Positions 1 through 8,897 of a stretch of DNA of 64,000 nucleotides are shown piece by piece. Under the pieces are notes generated by a model. The model had not been told where the DNA came from and did not search any database. It saw only the letters and a program-made list of their open reading frames with translations. This stretch comes from Pannonibacter phragmitetus DSM 14782 (GTDB lineage: Bacteria; Pseudomonadota; Alphaproteobacteria; Rhizobiales; Stappiaceae): assembly GCF_000382365.1 (NCBI RefSeq), contig NZ_KB908222.1, positions 122,222 through 186,221 on the forward strand, written 5' to 3'. The position numbers and the translations under genes are program-made. Every line of letters starts with the position of its first letter. Position 1 is the stretch's first letter.

Positions 1-103
1 GGAAGGGAGCCTCGCATTCCGGGTGGCGCAGCAATCCCGTCAGGTGATACAGCTCGCACTCCCCCGAAGGCGCAAGCCCCGCCTCAAACATCCGGACACA
101 ATC

Positions 104-991
104 ATGTCATTAGCCGCCTGGCTGCTGCTGTTTTTCCTCAGTGCCCTGTGGGGCGGCTCGTTCCTCTTTGCCAAGGTGGCGGTGGCCGAGATTCCGCCGC
201 TGATGCTGGTGTTCCTCAGGGTGCTGATTGCCGCCGCCGTGCTGCATGTGGTGCTGCGCTTTACTCCGCACCGGTTTCCGCGTGATCCGAAGATGCTGGC
301 AAGCTTCCTTGTCATGGGTCTGCTCAACAATGCGATTCCCTTCTCCCTGATTTTCTGGGGCCAGACGGGCATCGCAGCAGGCCTTGCCTCGATTCTCAAT
401 GCCACGACGCCAATCTTCACCTTCCTGATCGCCGCCGTGGTGCTGCACCAGGAACCGGTGACGGCCAACCGCATCGCTGGCGTATTGCTAGGCTTATCGG
501 GCGTGGTGCTGATGCTGTCCTCCAGCCTTGCCGGGCTGAGTTCCGATCCGCTTTGGGCGCAGGCCGCCTGCCTGGGTGCCGCCCTCTCCTATGGCTGCGC
601 CGGCGCTTTCGGCCGCCGCTTCAAGGGCACGCCGCCGCTCGTCACCGCAACCGGCCAGATCACCGGCTCGACCTTGCTGATGCTGCCGCTTGCGCTCTTT
701 TCGGTGGGAAGCTGGTCGCCAGCGGATGTCAGCCTGCTGGTCTGGGGCAATGTGCTGGCGCTTGCCGTGCTCGCGACGGCGCTTGGCTACATGATCTTCT
801 TCCGGCTCCTGGGCGAGGCAGGGGCAACCAACACCTCGACAGTCACCCTGCTGGTCCCCGTCTGCGCCCTCGGCTTCGGATATCTGCTGCTGGGCGAAAG
901 GCTCTACCCGGTGCAATTCGCCGGGCTCGCCATTCTGCTCGGCGGCCTCGTGCTGCTCGACGGGCGGGCGCTGAAACTGCTGCGCCGGTAA
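104..991 (+). CDS. DMT-superfamily transporter (EamA family)
   Basis: Inner-membrane carrier of the drug/metabolite transporter superfamily, probably an exporter of a small metabolite; the substrate cannot be read from sequence. The 295-residue product is almost wholly hydrophobic, with about ten predicted membrane helices in two EamA repeats; the first helix carries the typical LWGGSFLFAKVAV motif and the second repeat begins near residue 150. An upstream GTG at 23 would add 27 basic, non-family residues, so the ATG at 104 (MSLAAWLLL) is preferred. It is convergent with serA and shares a hairpin terminator with it. Confidence 0.85.
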   Translation: MSLAAWLLLFFLSALWGGSFLFAKVAVAEIPPLMLVFLRVLIAAAVLHVVLRFTPHRFPRDPKMLASFLVMGLLNNAIPFSLIFWGQTGIAAGLASILNATTPIFTFLIAAVVLHQEPVTANRIAGVLLGLSGVVLMLSSSLAGLSSDPLWAQAACLGAALSYGCAGAFGRRFKGTPPLVTATGQITGSTLLMLPLALFSVGSWSPADVSLLVWGNVLALAVLATALGYMIFFRLLGEAGATNTSTVTLLVPVCALGFGYLLLGERLYPVQFAGLAILLGGLVLLDGRALKLLRR

Positions 992-1024
992 AATAAAAGA
1001 GCGGCACCCTGCCGGATGCCGCTC
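991..1024 (-). terminator. Intrinsic terminator of serA, probably bidirectional
   Basis: An 8-bp perfect stem (GAGCGGCA/TGCCGCTC, 999-1006 with 1017-1024) lies between two convergent genes. Read on the minus strand it is followed by a T-rich tract; on the plus strand a short T-run follows at 1031-1036. Confidence 0.75.
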
Positions 1025-1034
1025 ATCATGCTTT

Positions 1035-2621
1035 TTAGAACTTCAGCGCCTTGGCCTGTTTCACCAGCGGCAGCGATTCGATGGCTGTCAGCGTGGCGGC
1101 AGGCACTTCACCATCCACCTCCAGCAGGGCAATCGCGTCGCCCCCCGGCTCCGTGCGGCCGAGGTTGAAGGTGGCAATGTTGATGCCGGCCTCACCCAGA
1201 AGGCTGCCAAACTTGCCGATGAAGCCCGGCTTGTCCTCGTTGGTGATGTAGAGCATGTAGGGGCCGAAACCGGCTTCCATGTTGATGCCCTTCACCTGGA
1301 TGATGCGCGGCTTGCCGTCGGCAAACACCGTGCCTGCGACGGAACGCTCCTGCCGGTCGGTGACGATGGTCAGGCGCATGTAGGTCTCGTAGGCGCCCAT
1401 CTGGCCGCGCCGCACCTCTTCCACCTGAATATCCCGCTCGCGGGCGATGGCAGGGGCCGACACCATGTTGACGGTCTGCAGCACCGGCGTCAGCACGCCG
1501 GTCAGCGCCGCCGCCGTCAGGGCGCGGGTGTTCATGTCGGCAATCGTGCCTTCATATTCGATGCGGATCTTGCGGATGCCCGTTTCCGTGAGCTGGCCCG
1601 CGAAGGAACCCAGCTGCTCGGCCAGCCGCACGAAGGGCGTCAGGCGCGGCGCTTCTTCCGCCGAGATCGACGGCATGTTAAGCGCGTTGATGACGGCACC
1701 GCTCATCAGATAGTCCGAGATCTGCTCGGCCACCTGCAGGGCAACGTTCTCCTGCGCCTCTTCCGTCGACGCGCCCAGATGCGGGGTGCAGACCATGTTC
1801 GGCGCGCCGAAGAGGACGTTTTCCTTCGCAGGCTCCTCGACGAACACGTCAAACCCGGCCCCGGCCACATGGCCCGTATCAAGTGCCGCCCGCAGGGCCA
1901 CCTCATCAACCAGCCCGCCGCGGGCGCAGTTGATGATGTAGACGCCACGTTTGGTCTTCATCAGCGCATCGGCGGAGATGATGTTGCGGGTCTTGTCCGT
2001 CAGCGGCGTGTGCAGGGTGATGAAATCGGCCCGCGCCAGCAGCGTGTCCAGCTCAACTTTCTCAACGCCCAGATCCCTTGCCCGCTCTGCGGAGAGGAAC
2101 GGGTCGAAGGCCAGGACCTTCATCTTCAGGCCGATGGCCCGGTCGGCGACGATCGAGCCGATGTTGCCGCAGCCGATGAGACCCAGCGTCTTGCCGGTGA
2201 TTTCCACACCCATGAAGCGGGACTTCTCCCACTTGCCGGCCTGCGTCGAGGCATCGGCTGCCGGGATCTGCCGGGCGAGCGAGAACATCATCGCAATGGC
2301 ATGTTCCGCCGTGGTGATGGCGTTGCCGAAGGGCGTGTTCATCACGATGATGCCCTTGGCGGTGGCGGCCGGGATATCGACATTGTCGACGCCAATGCCC
2401 GCACGGCCGATCACCTTGAGGCGCGTCGCGGCGGCAATCACCTTTTCGGTGACCTTGGTGGCCGAACGGATGGCAAGGCCGTCATACTCGCCGATCACGG
2501 CCAGCAGCGCGTCCTTGTCCTTGCCCAGCTCCGGGCGGAAATCCACGTCGATGCCACGGTTCTTGAAGATCTGGATGGCTGCTTCCGACAGCTGATCCGA
2601 AATGAGCACTCTGGGAGCCAT
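1035..2621 (-). CDS. serA: D-3-phosphoglycerate dehydrogenase
   Basis: Oxidises 3-phosphoglycerate to 3-phosphohydroxypyruvate with NAD, the first step of serine synthesis in the cytoplasm. The 528-residue length matches the long SerA form: an NAD-binding catalytic part with GCGNIGS, catalytic Arg in CARGGLVDE, Glu in EEP and His in TPHLGAST, then an intervening domain and a C-terminal ACT domain (MLYITNEDKPGFIGKFG), the usual serine-sensing module. The start at 2621 is chosen because AAGGAGAG lies just upstream; the ATG five codons earlier has no such site. It follows serC on the same strand with a 142-base gap, so the two form a probable serC-serA operon. Confidence 0.97.
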   Translation of the reverse strand: MAPRVLISDQLSEAAIQIFKNRGIDVDFRPELGKDKDALLAVIGEYDGLAIRSATKVTEKVIAAATRLKVIGRAGIGVDNVDIPAATAKGIIVMNTPFGNAITTAEHAIAMMFSLARQIPAADASTQAGKWEKSRFMGVEITGKTLGLIGCGNIGSIVADRAIGLKMKVLAFDPFLSAERARDLGVEKVELDTLLARADFITLHTPLTDKTRNIISADALMKTKRGVYIINCARGGLVDEVALRAALDTGHVAGAGFDVFVEEPAKENVLFGAPNMVCTPHLGASTEEAQENVALQVAEQISDYLMSGAVINALNMPSISAEEAPRLTPFVRLAEQLGSFAGQLTETGIRKIRIEYEGTIADMNTRALTAAALTGVLTPVLQTVNMVSAPAIARERDIQVEEVRRGQMGAYETYMRLTIVTDRQERSVAGTVFADGKPRIIQVKGINMEAGFGPYMLYITNEDKPGFIGKFGSLLGEAGINIATFNLGRTEPGGDAIALLEVDGEVPAATLTAIESLPLVKQAKALKF

Positions 2622-2763
2622 AAAACTCTCCTTCATTCAGCGCGCTTCAGGCAAGGCTGCACCGTCTGCGGTTCAACCGGAGAACCGCAGCAGGCGCCTC
2701 ACGAGGGCGCAATATCCGGGTGAAGTGCAGGGCCCGGAGACATCAGGTCACCGGGCCATCGCA

Positions 2764-3936
2764 TCAGGCGGCTGCCTGCAGGCGGGCCTTCTGGGCGGCA
2801 AAGGCCCAGTCGAGCCACGGCAACAGGGCCGCGACGCTGTCCGGGTCCACCGTTGCGCCGCACCAGATCCGGAAGCCCGTCGGGGCATCGCGGTAGGAGC
2901 CGATGTCATAGGCAACATCTTCGGCTTCCAGTGCGGAGGCCATGGCCTTGGCGAATGCCGCCTGCCCCGCATCGTCCAGCGCCGTCACCGCCGGATCAAC
3001 GATCTTCAGGCAGACGGAGGTGTTGGAGCGTGTGGCCGGATCAACGGCAAGGAAGTCCACCCACGGCGTCTCTTCCACCCAGCGGGCGATATGCCCGGCG
3101 CTGGTGTCGGCGCGGCCGATCAGGGCCTTCAGACCGCCGATGGAGGATGCCCATTCCAGCGCGTCGATATAGTCCTCGACGCAGAGCATGGACGGGGTGT
3201 TGATCGTCTCACCCTTGAAGATGCCTTCGATCAGCTTGCCCTTGGAGGTCAGGCGGAAAATCTTCGGCAGCGGCCAGGCGGGGGTGTAGCTCTCCAGCCG
3301 GGCAACGGCGCGCGGGCTGAGGATCAGCATGCCATGCGCACCTTCACCGCCGAGCGCTTTCTGCCAGGAGAAGGTGACCACATCGAGCTTGGCGAAGTCC
3401 AGGTTCTGCGCGAAAGCGGCGGAGGTGGCATCGCAGATGACGAGGCCTTCCCGGTCTGCCGGGATCCAGTTGGCATCCGGCACGCGCACGCCCGAGGTGG
3501 TGCCGTTCCAGGTGAAGACCACGTCGCGGCTGAAATCAACGCTGCCAAGATCCGGCAGCGCGCCATAGGGCGCTTCGATGGTGCGGGCATCCAGCTTCAG
3601 CTGCTTGACCACATCGGTCACCCAGGTGGAGCCGAAGCTCTCCCAGGCGAGCATGTCGACGCCGCGCTCGCCGAGCAGCGACCACAGGGCCATCTCGACC
3701 GCGCCCGTGTCCGAGGCCGGAACGATACCGATGCGGTAGTCCGCAGGCACCTCAAGGATCTCACGGGTCTTGTCGATGGCGAGTTCAAGACGGGTCTTGC
3801 CGATCTTGGCGCGGTGGGAGCGGCCAAGGGACTTCACGTCCAGCGCGGCGGCAGACCAGCCGGGGCGCTTGGCGCAAGGACCAGACGAAAAATGGGGATT
3901 GGCCGGGCGCTGTGCCGGCTTTGCAGTCGCTGTCAT
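2764..3936 (-). CDS. serC: Phosphoserine aminotransferase
   Basis: PLP enzyme that transaminates 3-phosphohydroxypyruvate to phosphoserine using glutamate, the second step of serine synthesis. The 390-residue product belongs to the alphaproteobacterial type of Ser[14 protein letters not shown] near the N terminus, and the PLP-binding lysine probably K193 in [14 protein letters not shown]. It is first in the serC-serA operon. The AUG is directly preceded by a small hairpin that contains the ribosome-binding purines (see the leader RNA entry), which suggests translational control of the operon. Confidence 0.96.
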   Translation of the reverse strand: MTATAKPAQRPANPHFSSGPCAKRPGWSAAALDVKSLGRSHRAKIGKTRLELAIDKTREILEVPADYRIGIVPASDTGAVEMALWSLLGERGVDMLAWESFGSTWVTDVVKQLKLDARTIEAPYGALPDLGSVDFSRDVVFTWNGTTSGVRVPDANWIPADREGLVICDATSAAFAQNLDFAKLDVVTFSWQKALGGEGAHGMLILSPRAVARLESYTPAWPLPKIFRLTSKGKLIEGIFKGETINTPSMLCVEDYIDALEWASSIGGLKALIGRADTSAGHIARWVEETPWVDFLAVDPATRSNTSVCLKIVDPAVTALDDAGQAAFAKAMASALEAEDVAYDIGSYRDAPTGFRIWCGATVDPDSVAALLPWLDWAFAAQKARLQAAA

Positions 3937-3938
3937 AT

Positions 3939-3977
3939 GCTATCCTCTCAGATAGGCGCTCCTCGTTGGGGAGGAGT
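3939..3977 (-). promoter_or_regulatory. serC-type leader RNA: two hairpins, the second holding the RBS
   Basis: On the minus strand, immediately 5' of serC, are two adjacent perfect hairpins: CTCCTC/GAGGAG (3971-3976 with 3959-3964, 6-nt loop) and CTATC/GATAG (3951-3955 with 3940-3944). The second encloses the GAGAGG Shine-Dalgarno and ends three bases before the ATG. A serC RNA motif upstream of alphaproteobacterial serC-serA is established knowledge (one of the alphaproteobacterial motifs described together with the SAM-II riboswitch). Assignment to it rests on position and shape, not on a covariance search. No ligand is implied. Confidence 0.68.
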
Positions 3978-4045
3978 GTCCCGCTGAAATGGATATGCCC
4001 TTCCGGCGGGCCGGTCAAGCCGGATAGGACGCCGCAAGGCTGCAA

Positions 4046-4075
4046 AGCAAAAGGCCGGTGCTTGCGGCACCGGCC
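4046..4075 (-). terminator. Intrinsic terminator of the outer-membrane protein gene
   Basis: Perfect 8-bp stem GGCCGGTG/CACCGGCC (4053-4060 with 4068-4075), followed on the minus strand by TTTTGCTTTG. It separates the upstream porin-like gene from serC. Confidence 0.8.
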
Positions 4076-4101
4076 CCAGACATGAGCCGCAGGGAAGAGG
4101 A

Positions 4102-4929
4102 TCAATAGCGGGCAGAGATCGCGTTGCCCGAATAGACCATCGGACGGTTGACCGGGCCAGCCGTATTGAAGTTGTAGCGTACGCCAAGCCGGATTTCGTG
4201 GGCCGCCAGGTCCTTGTACTTGATCCGGCTCTGACCGGTGCCGACATTGTTCAGACGAACGGAACGGGCATCACCCAGGTTCTTGTAGCGGTAGCCAAGG
4301 TCGATGTCCCAGTTCGGCGTCACCGCATAGGACGTACCGGCCATCAGCGCCCAGGCAAAGTTCCACTTGCCGCTCGACCCGTCGTAAGACGTGTTCACGC
4401 CATTCGGGTTGAAGGACTTGGTGTCGTGCACATTGACATAAGCCGCGCCGACACCGGCACCCACATAGGGCGTGAAGCCATTCCAGGTGCCGACATCAAG
4501 ATAGCCATTGAGCATCAGCGTCCAGACATCAATGCTGGATGTCTCACGCGAGGAATTCGGGCCGGTGCAGAGGTTACACGGAGCGTAGCCGGTGTATTTC
4601 GCCGACGGCTCGTAATCCACCGTCAGGTCGGAACGCAGATAGTCGTTGAACTTGTAACCGACACCGGCACCAACGACGACCGTGTCGTTCATGTTGTTGC
4701 GGTTAAAACGCAGATCACCGATGACGGGATCCTTGAAGCTGCCCTTCGGCGCCTGATAAATCTTGTAGCCGATATCGCCGCGCAGATACCAGCCGCCCGT
4801 GGCCGGGACTTCCGGGATATGCTCGATCACAGGAGCCGGCAGATCCATCGACAAATCCGCAGCCAGTGCTGCCTGCGAGATGAAGATCACACAGCTCGCC
4901 AAAGACAACTGCTTGAAAACGCTGCCCAT
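4102..4929 (-). CDS. Outer-membrane beta-barrel protein (Omp25/Omp31-like)
   Basis: Secreted protein predicted to form a small beta-barrel in the outer membrane, resembling the Omp25/opacity-type proteins abundant in Hyphomicrobiales. The 275-residue precursor has a signal peptide (hydrophobic residues about 8-25, cleavage after SQAALA) and then alternating amphipathic strands, and ends in ISARY, an aromatic residue typical of Bam-recognised barrels. The start at 4929 has AAAGGACGAGG just upstream; the ATG ten codons earlier lies before that site. It is a monocistronic gene with its own terminator and a long AT-rich upstream region. The exact role (structural or porin) is unknown. Confidence 0.85.
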   Translation of the reverse strand: MGSVFKQLSLASCVIFISQAALAADLSMDLPAPVIEHIPEVPATGGWYLRGDIGYKIYQAPKGSFKDPVIGDLRFNRNNMNDTVVVGAGVGYKFNDYLRSDLTVDYEPSAKYTGYAPCNLCTGPNSSRETSSIDVWTLMLNGYLDVGTWNGFTPYVGAGVGAAYVNVHDTKSFNPNGVNTSYDGSSGKWNFAWALMAGTSYAVTPNWDIDLGYRYKNLGDARSVRLNNVGTGQSRIKYKDLAAHEIRLGVRYNFNTAGPVNRPMVYSGNAISARY

Positions 4930-5050
4930 GTCCTCGTCCTTTGAAACAAGCGTCCGCACCAGCCAGGCTGCGGGGCGCGCTTTGGAACATGTCTTAAATC
5001 TAGGGCAAAAGATTTAAAGGGTGCTTAACCGTAATTTTTTACCAGAATTT

Positions 5051-5071
5051 TTTACCTTAACCCAAGGTAAA
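5051..5071. promoter_or_regulatory. Perfect inverted repeat, possible operator
   Basis: TTTACCTT (5051-5058) and AAGGTAAA (5064-5071) form a perfect 8-bp dyad with a 5-base centre, in the AT-rich promoter zone of the OMP gene about 125 bases upstream of its start. The size and AT-rich context suit a dimeric regulator's site; no regulator is identified. Confidence 0.35.
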
Positions 5072-5100
5072 CAAGAGAAGCCGCTTTAGGAATTCGTTAA

Positions 5101-5134
5101 CAAAAAAGGCATCTGCCTCGGCGGCAGATGCCTT
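5101..5134 (-). terminator. Intrinsic terminator downstream of glmM
   Basis: A 12-bp perfect stem (5106-5117 with 5123-5134, TCGGC loop) is followed on the minus strand by a run of six or more T. It ends the ftsH/glmM side of the envelope block. Confidence 0.8.
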
Positions 5135-5248
5135 GTGCTTTTATCTTACAGCAATGAGCTTGCCTTCCCGCCTGCCAGTCAGCCACTTGCAGTGCCTTTG
5201 ACTGCCAGCGGGCGCTGGAGAGCATCAGAGCCCCCGGCGCTGCAGAAC

Positions 5249-6592
5249 TCAGGCTGCGGAGCGCGCGACGACGCCGGCGATTTCGTCCACCACGTCATTG
5301 ACGAGAGAGGCGTCATCCCCTTCGGCCATGACGCGGATCAGCGGCTCGGTCCCGGACGGGCGGATGACCAGACGGCCGCTGCTGCCAAGACGCTCGCGTC
5401 CGGCATCTATGGCCGATTTGACTATGTCACTCTCCAGCGGCTTGCCGCTCTTGTAGCGCACGTTCTTCAGCACCTGCGGAACCGGCACGAACTTGGAACA
5501 GACTTCCGAGACCGGGCGGTCCTGCTCGCGCACACAGGCAAGGATCTGCAGGGCGGCGATCAGACCATCGCCTGTCGTGGCAAAGTCGGACAGCACCAGA
5601 TGGCCGGACTGCTCGCCGCCCACGTTGAAGCCATGGGCGCGCATGTGTTCGACCACATAGCGGTCACCCACCTTGGTGCGGGCCAGCTCCAGCCCGCGCG
5701 CTCCCAGGAAACGCTCCAGCCCGAGGTTGGACATGACCGTCGCCACGATACCGGGGCCCGAGAGCTTGCCCGCCGCATGCCAGCTCTCGGCAACGGTTGC
5801 CATCAGCTGGTCGCCATCCACCACCTGACCGCGCTCATCGACGATGATCACCCGGTCCGCGTCACCATCCAGCGCAATGCCGATATCGGCCCGCACTTCG
5901 TGCACCTTGCGCGCCAGTGCATCGGTGGAGGTGGAGCCGCAGTCCTGGTTGATGTTGTAGCCGTCCGGATTGACGCCGATGGAAATGACTTCCGCGCCCA
6001 GCTCCCACAGCACTGCCGGTGCCACCTTGTAGGCTGCGCCATTGGCGCAATCGACGACGATGCGCAGGCCTTCCAGGCTCATGTCGCGCGGCAGGGTGCG
6101 CTTGGCAAATTCGATGTAACGGTCGTGGACGCCGTCAATGCGCTTGGCACGGCCCAACTGATCGGCGCTGGCAAGACGCGGCGTCAGATCGCTGTCCACG
6201 AGACGCTCGATTTCGAGCTCGATCTCATCACTGAGCTTGAACCCGTCCGGCCCGAAGAACTTGATGCCATTGTCGGCAAACGGATTGTGCGACGCCGAAA
6301 TCATGACGCCGAGATCTGCGCGCAGCGAGCGCGTCAGCATGGCAACAGCCGGCGTGGGCATCGGTCCAAGCAGAAACACTTCGAGGCCCACGGAGGTGAA
6401 GCCCGCCACCATGGCATTTTCCAGCATGTAGCCGGACAGACGCGTATCCTTGCCGATCACGACACGGCTGCGGTGATGGCCATTGCGGAACATGAGGCCC
6501 GCCGCCATGGCGACCTTGAGTGCCACTTCCGCCGTCATCGGATGGGTGTTCGCCTTGCCGCGAATGCCGTCGGTTCCGAAATACTTGCGCAT
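5249..6592 (-). CDS. glmM: Phosphoglucosamine mutase
   Basis: Interconverts glucosamine-6-phosphate and glucosamine-1-phosphate, feeding UDP-GlcNAc for peptidoglycan and lipopolysaccharide. The 447-residue length is standard. It starts [12 protein letters not shown], has the phosphoserine motif ISASHNP with the active serine probably S101, the metal-binding DGDADR, the sugar-binding GEQSGH, and the C-terminal phosphate-binding [12 protein letters not shown]. It lies downstream of ftsH with the ftsH terminator in between, as in many Hyphomicrobiales. Confidence 0.97.
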   Translation of the reverse strand: MRKYFGTDGIRGKANTHPMTAEVALKVAMAAGLMFRNGHHRSRVVIGKDTRLSGYMLENAMVAGFTSVGLEVFLLGPMPTPAVAMLTRSLRADLGVMISASHNPFADNGIKFFGPDGFKLSDEIELEIERLVDSDLTPRLASADQLGRAKRIDGVHDRYIEFAKRTLPRDMSLEGLRIVVDCANGAAYKVAPAVLWELGAEVISIGVNPDGYNINQDCGSTSTDALARKVHEVRADIGIALDGDADRVIIVDERGQVVDGDQLMATVAESWHAAGKLSGPGIVATVMSNLGLERFLGARGLELARTKVGDRYVVEHMRAHGFNVGGEQSGHLVLSDFATTGDGLIAALQILACVREQDRPVSEVCSKFVPVPQVLKNVRYKSGKPLESDIVKSAIDAGRERLGSSGRLVIRPSGTEPLIRVMAEGDDASLVNDVVDEIAGVVARSAA

Positions 6593-6687
6593 GGGTGAAT
6601 CACTGCCTTTGCGATTGGTCTTGTGCGTCCCTCATACAGCGTTCCGCCGCAGAAGGCCGGTCAAAATTTGTGATCGACTGTTACGAT

Positions 6688-6718
6688 GAAAAACGCCCGG
6701 CCTGTAAAGACCGGGCGT
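6688..6718 (-). terminator. Intrinsic terminator of ftsH
   Basis: Perfect 8-bp stem ACGCCCGG/CCGGGCGT (6693-6700 with 6711-6718), followed on the minus strand by five T. It lies 26 bases past the ftsH stop. Confidence 0.8.
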
Positions 6719-6743
6719 CAGGTTATCAAGAAGGAAATGCAGC

Positions 6744-8669
6744 TCAGGCGAGTGGCTGCGGCTCCATGCCGGAGGGCGCACCGCCCTCGCCGCCGCGCTT
6801 GGCACCGGCGGAGGGAACTGCGGAGCTGCGGCCCACGGGCTGGTCATCATCCTCGTCGCGAACCGGCGGCTTGCCTGCGAGCAGGTTCTTGATCTCTTCG
6901 CCCGACAGGGTTTCGTACTCGATCAGGCCCTTGGCGAGCGTTTCAAGATCGTTGGCACGTTCGGTCAGGATCCGGCGGGCTTCGTTGAAGCCATCCTCCA
7001 CAAACCGGCGCACTTCGGCGTCAATGATGCGCGCCGTCTCTTCGGAGACATTCTGCTGACGGGCAACGGAATGGCCGAGGAACACCTCTTCCTGGTTGTC
7101 GCCATAGGCCACCTTGCCGAGCTTGTCGGAGTAACCCCACTGGGTAACCATGGCACGGGCGAGACGGGTGGCCTGCTGAATGTCCGAGGACGCACCGGAG
7201 GTGACATTCTCAAGGCCGAAGATCAACTCTTCCGCCACGCGCCCGCCCATGATGATCGCAAGGCGCGAGGTCATCTGGGTGTAGCTCATGGAGATTTCGT
7301 CACGCTCGGGCAGCTGCATCACCATGCCAAGCGCACGGCCGCGCGGGATGATGGTTGCCTTGTGAACCGGATGAGCCTTCGGCACGCTGAGCGCAACGAG
7401 GGCGTGGCCAGCCTCATGATAGGCGGTGCAGCGCTTTTCCTCTTCGGTCATGACCAGCGTGCGGCGCTCGGCGCCCATCATCACCTTGTCCTTGGCGTCT
7501 TCGAACTCCGCCATGGTCACGAGGCGCTTGGAACGGCGGGCCGCCAGAAGGGCTGCCTCGTTGACAAGGTTCATCAGATCCGCACCGGAGAAGCCGGGGG
7601 TGCCGCGTGCCAGAACCTTCACGTCCACATCCGGTGCCAGCGGAACCTTGCGCATGTGCACCTTGAGGATCTTCTCACGGCCGGTCACATCCGGGTTCGG
7701 CACGACGATCTGGCGGTCGAAGCGGCCCGGACGCAGCAGCGCAGGGTCGAGAACGTCCGGACGGTTGGTCGCGGCGATGATGATGATGCCTTCGTTCGGC
7801 TCAAAACCGTCCATCTCCACGAGGAGCTGGTTCAGCGTCTGCTCGCGCTCGTCATTGCCACCGCCCAGACCGGCGCCGCGATGACGGCCGACCGCATCGA
7901 TTTCGTCGATGAAGATGATGCAGGGCGCGTTTTTCTTCGCCTGTTCGAACATGTCGCGCACGCGGGATGCACCGACACCGACAAACATTTCGACGAAATC
8001 CGAACCGGAGATGGTGAAGAACGGCACATTGGCCTCGCCTGCCACCGCACGGGCGGTCAGGGTCTTGCCGGTACCCGGAGGGCCGACGAGCAGCACACCG
8101 CGCGGAATGCGGCCGCCGAGGCGCTGGAACTTCTGCGGATCACGCAGGAATTCCACGATTTCCTGGAGGTCTTCCTTGGCTTCATCGATGCCGGCCACGT
8201 CGTCAAAGGTCACGCGGCCATGGGCTTCGGTCAGCAGCTTGGCCTTGGACTTGCCAAAGCCCATCGCCTTGCCGCCGGCACCGCCCTGCATCTGGCGCAT
8301 GAGGAAGATCCAGACGCCGAGAATGATGATCATCGGCAGCCAGGAAATCAGCGCACCGGCGAGCGAGAAATTCTCTGAAGGCGGGCGGGCCTTGATCAGC
8401 ACGCCCTTGTTGCGCAGCTCGTCCACATACTGGGTGCCGTTCGGCGCATAGGTCTGGAACTGGCCGCCATTGGTGAAGTTGCCGGTGATCAGCTGATCCT
8501 GGATCGTCACGTCCCGGATCTCGCCCTGATCGGCCTGGTTCAGGAACTGCGAGAACGGAATGTCATTGGTCGATGTTCTCTGGGAAGAGCCCTGAAACAG
8601 CTGGAACAACGCGATCAGCAGGAGCGCGATGATCACCCAGAGGGCAAGATTGCGGAAATTTGCGTTCAT
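6744..8669 (-). CDS. ftsH: ATP-dependent zinc metalloprotease FtsH
   Basis: Membrane-anchored AAA+ protease that degrades misfolded membrane proteins and short-lived regulators. The 641-residue protein has two N-terminal membrane helices (about 8-25 and 108-124) flanking a periplasmic segment, a Walker A GPPGTGKT (196-203), Walker B IIFIDEID (251-258), the second region of homology with [10 protein letters not shown] (311-320), and the zinc site HEAGH (418-422). The C-terminal tail is disordered and Gly/Pro-rich. It follows tilS in the usual tilS-ftsH-glmM order, with a 228-base gap that may hold its own promoter. Confidence 0.98.
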   Translation of the reverse strand: MNANFRNLALWVIIALLLIALFQLFQGSSQRTSTNDIPFSQFLNQADQGEIRDVTIQDQLITGNFTNGGQFQTYAPNGTQYVDELRNKGVLIKARPPSENFSLAGALISWLPMIIILGVWIFLMRQMQGGAGGKAMGFGKSKAKLLTEAHGRVTFDDVAGIDEAKEDLQEIVEFLRDPQKFQRLGGRIPRGVLLVGPPGTGKTLTARAVAGEANVPFFTISGSDFVEMFVGVGASRVRDMFEQAKKNAPCIIFIDEIDAVGRHRGAGLGGGNDEREQTLNQLLVEMDGFEPNEGIIIIAATNRPDVLDPALLRPGRFDRQIVVPNPDVTGREKILKVHMRKVPLAPDVDVKVLARGTPGFSGADLMNLVNEAALLAARRSKRLVTMAEFEDAKDKVMMGAERRTLVMTEEEKRCTAYHEAGHALVALSVPKAHPVHKATIIPRGRALGMVMQLPERDEISMSYTQMTSRLAIIMGGRVAEELIFGLENVTSGASSDIQQATRLARAMVTQWGYSDKLGKVAYGDNQEEVFLGHSVARQQNVSEETARIIDAEVRRFVEDGFNEARRILTERANDLETLAKGLIEYETLSGEEIKNLLAGKPPVRDEDDDQPVGRSSAVPSAGAKRGGEGGAPSGMEPQPLA

Positions 8670-8897
8670 TTCGATCCCTTGTCCGCCATCAGGCGTCCAT
8701 CAACGTCGAGGGGTTGCCGGCTACTGCCTCACAAGATAGGTCGGCATAGTGCCCCTGCCAAGGAGTAGCCGCAGTGTTGCGCGGATCAGCTCACTTTTTT
8801 ATTAAGCCCGCGCCGGTTTTCAGCAACATAAGCCTCCCTTAGGGCATGTTGCCTGCAGGCGCAATGACGCACCGCCCCTCACTCTTTGCACAGAACG

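Larger units (their letters stand above)
4930..5248. other. Intergenic region: promoter area of the OMP gene and glmM terminator
   Basis: 319 bases without a credible gene. The OMP-proximal half (about 4990-5100) is clearly AT-rich and should hold its promoter. It contains an 8-bp inverted repeat at 5051-5071. The distal part carries the glmM terminator hairpin (5101-5134). The roughly 115 bases between that hairpin and the glmM stop show nothing recognisable. Confidence 0.6.

Noticed and set aside
2602..3987. Long plus-strand open frame opposite serC (461 codons), and similar long antisense frames at 54236-56239 and 25530-26825
   Set aside because: They lie exactly antisense to well-supported genes in GC-rich DNA, where long open shadow frames are common; the translations are basic, Gln/His/Arg-rich and unlike any family.
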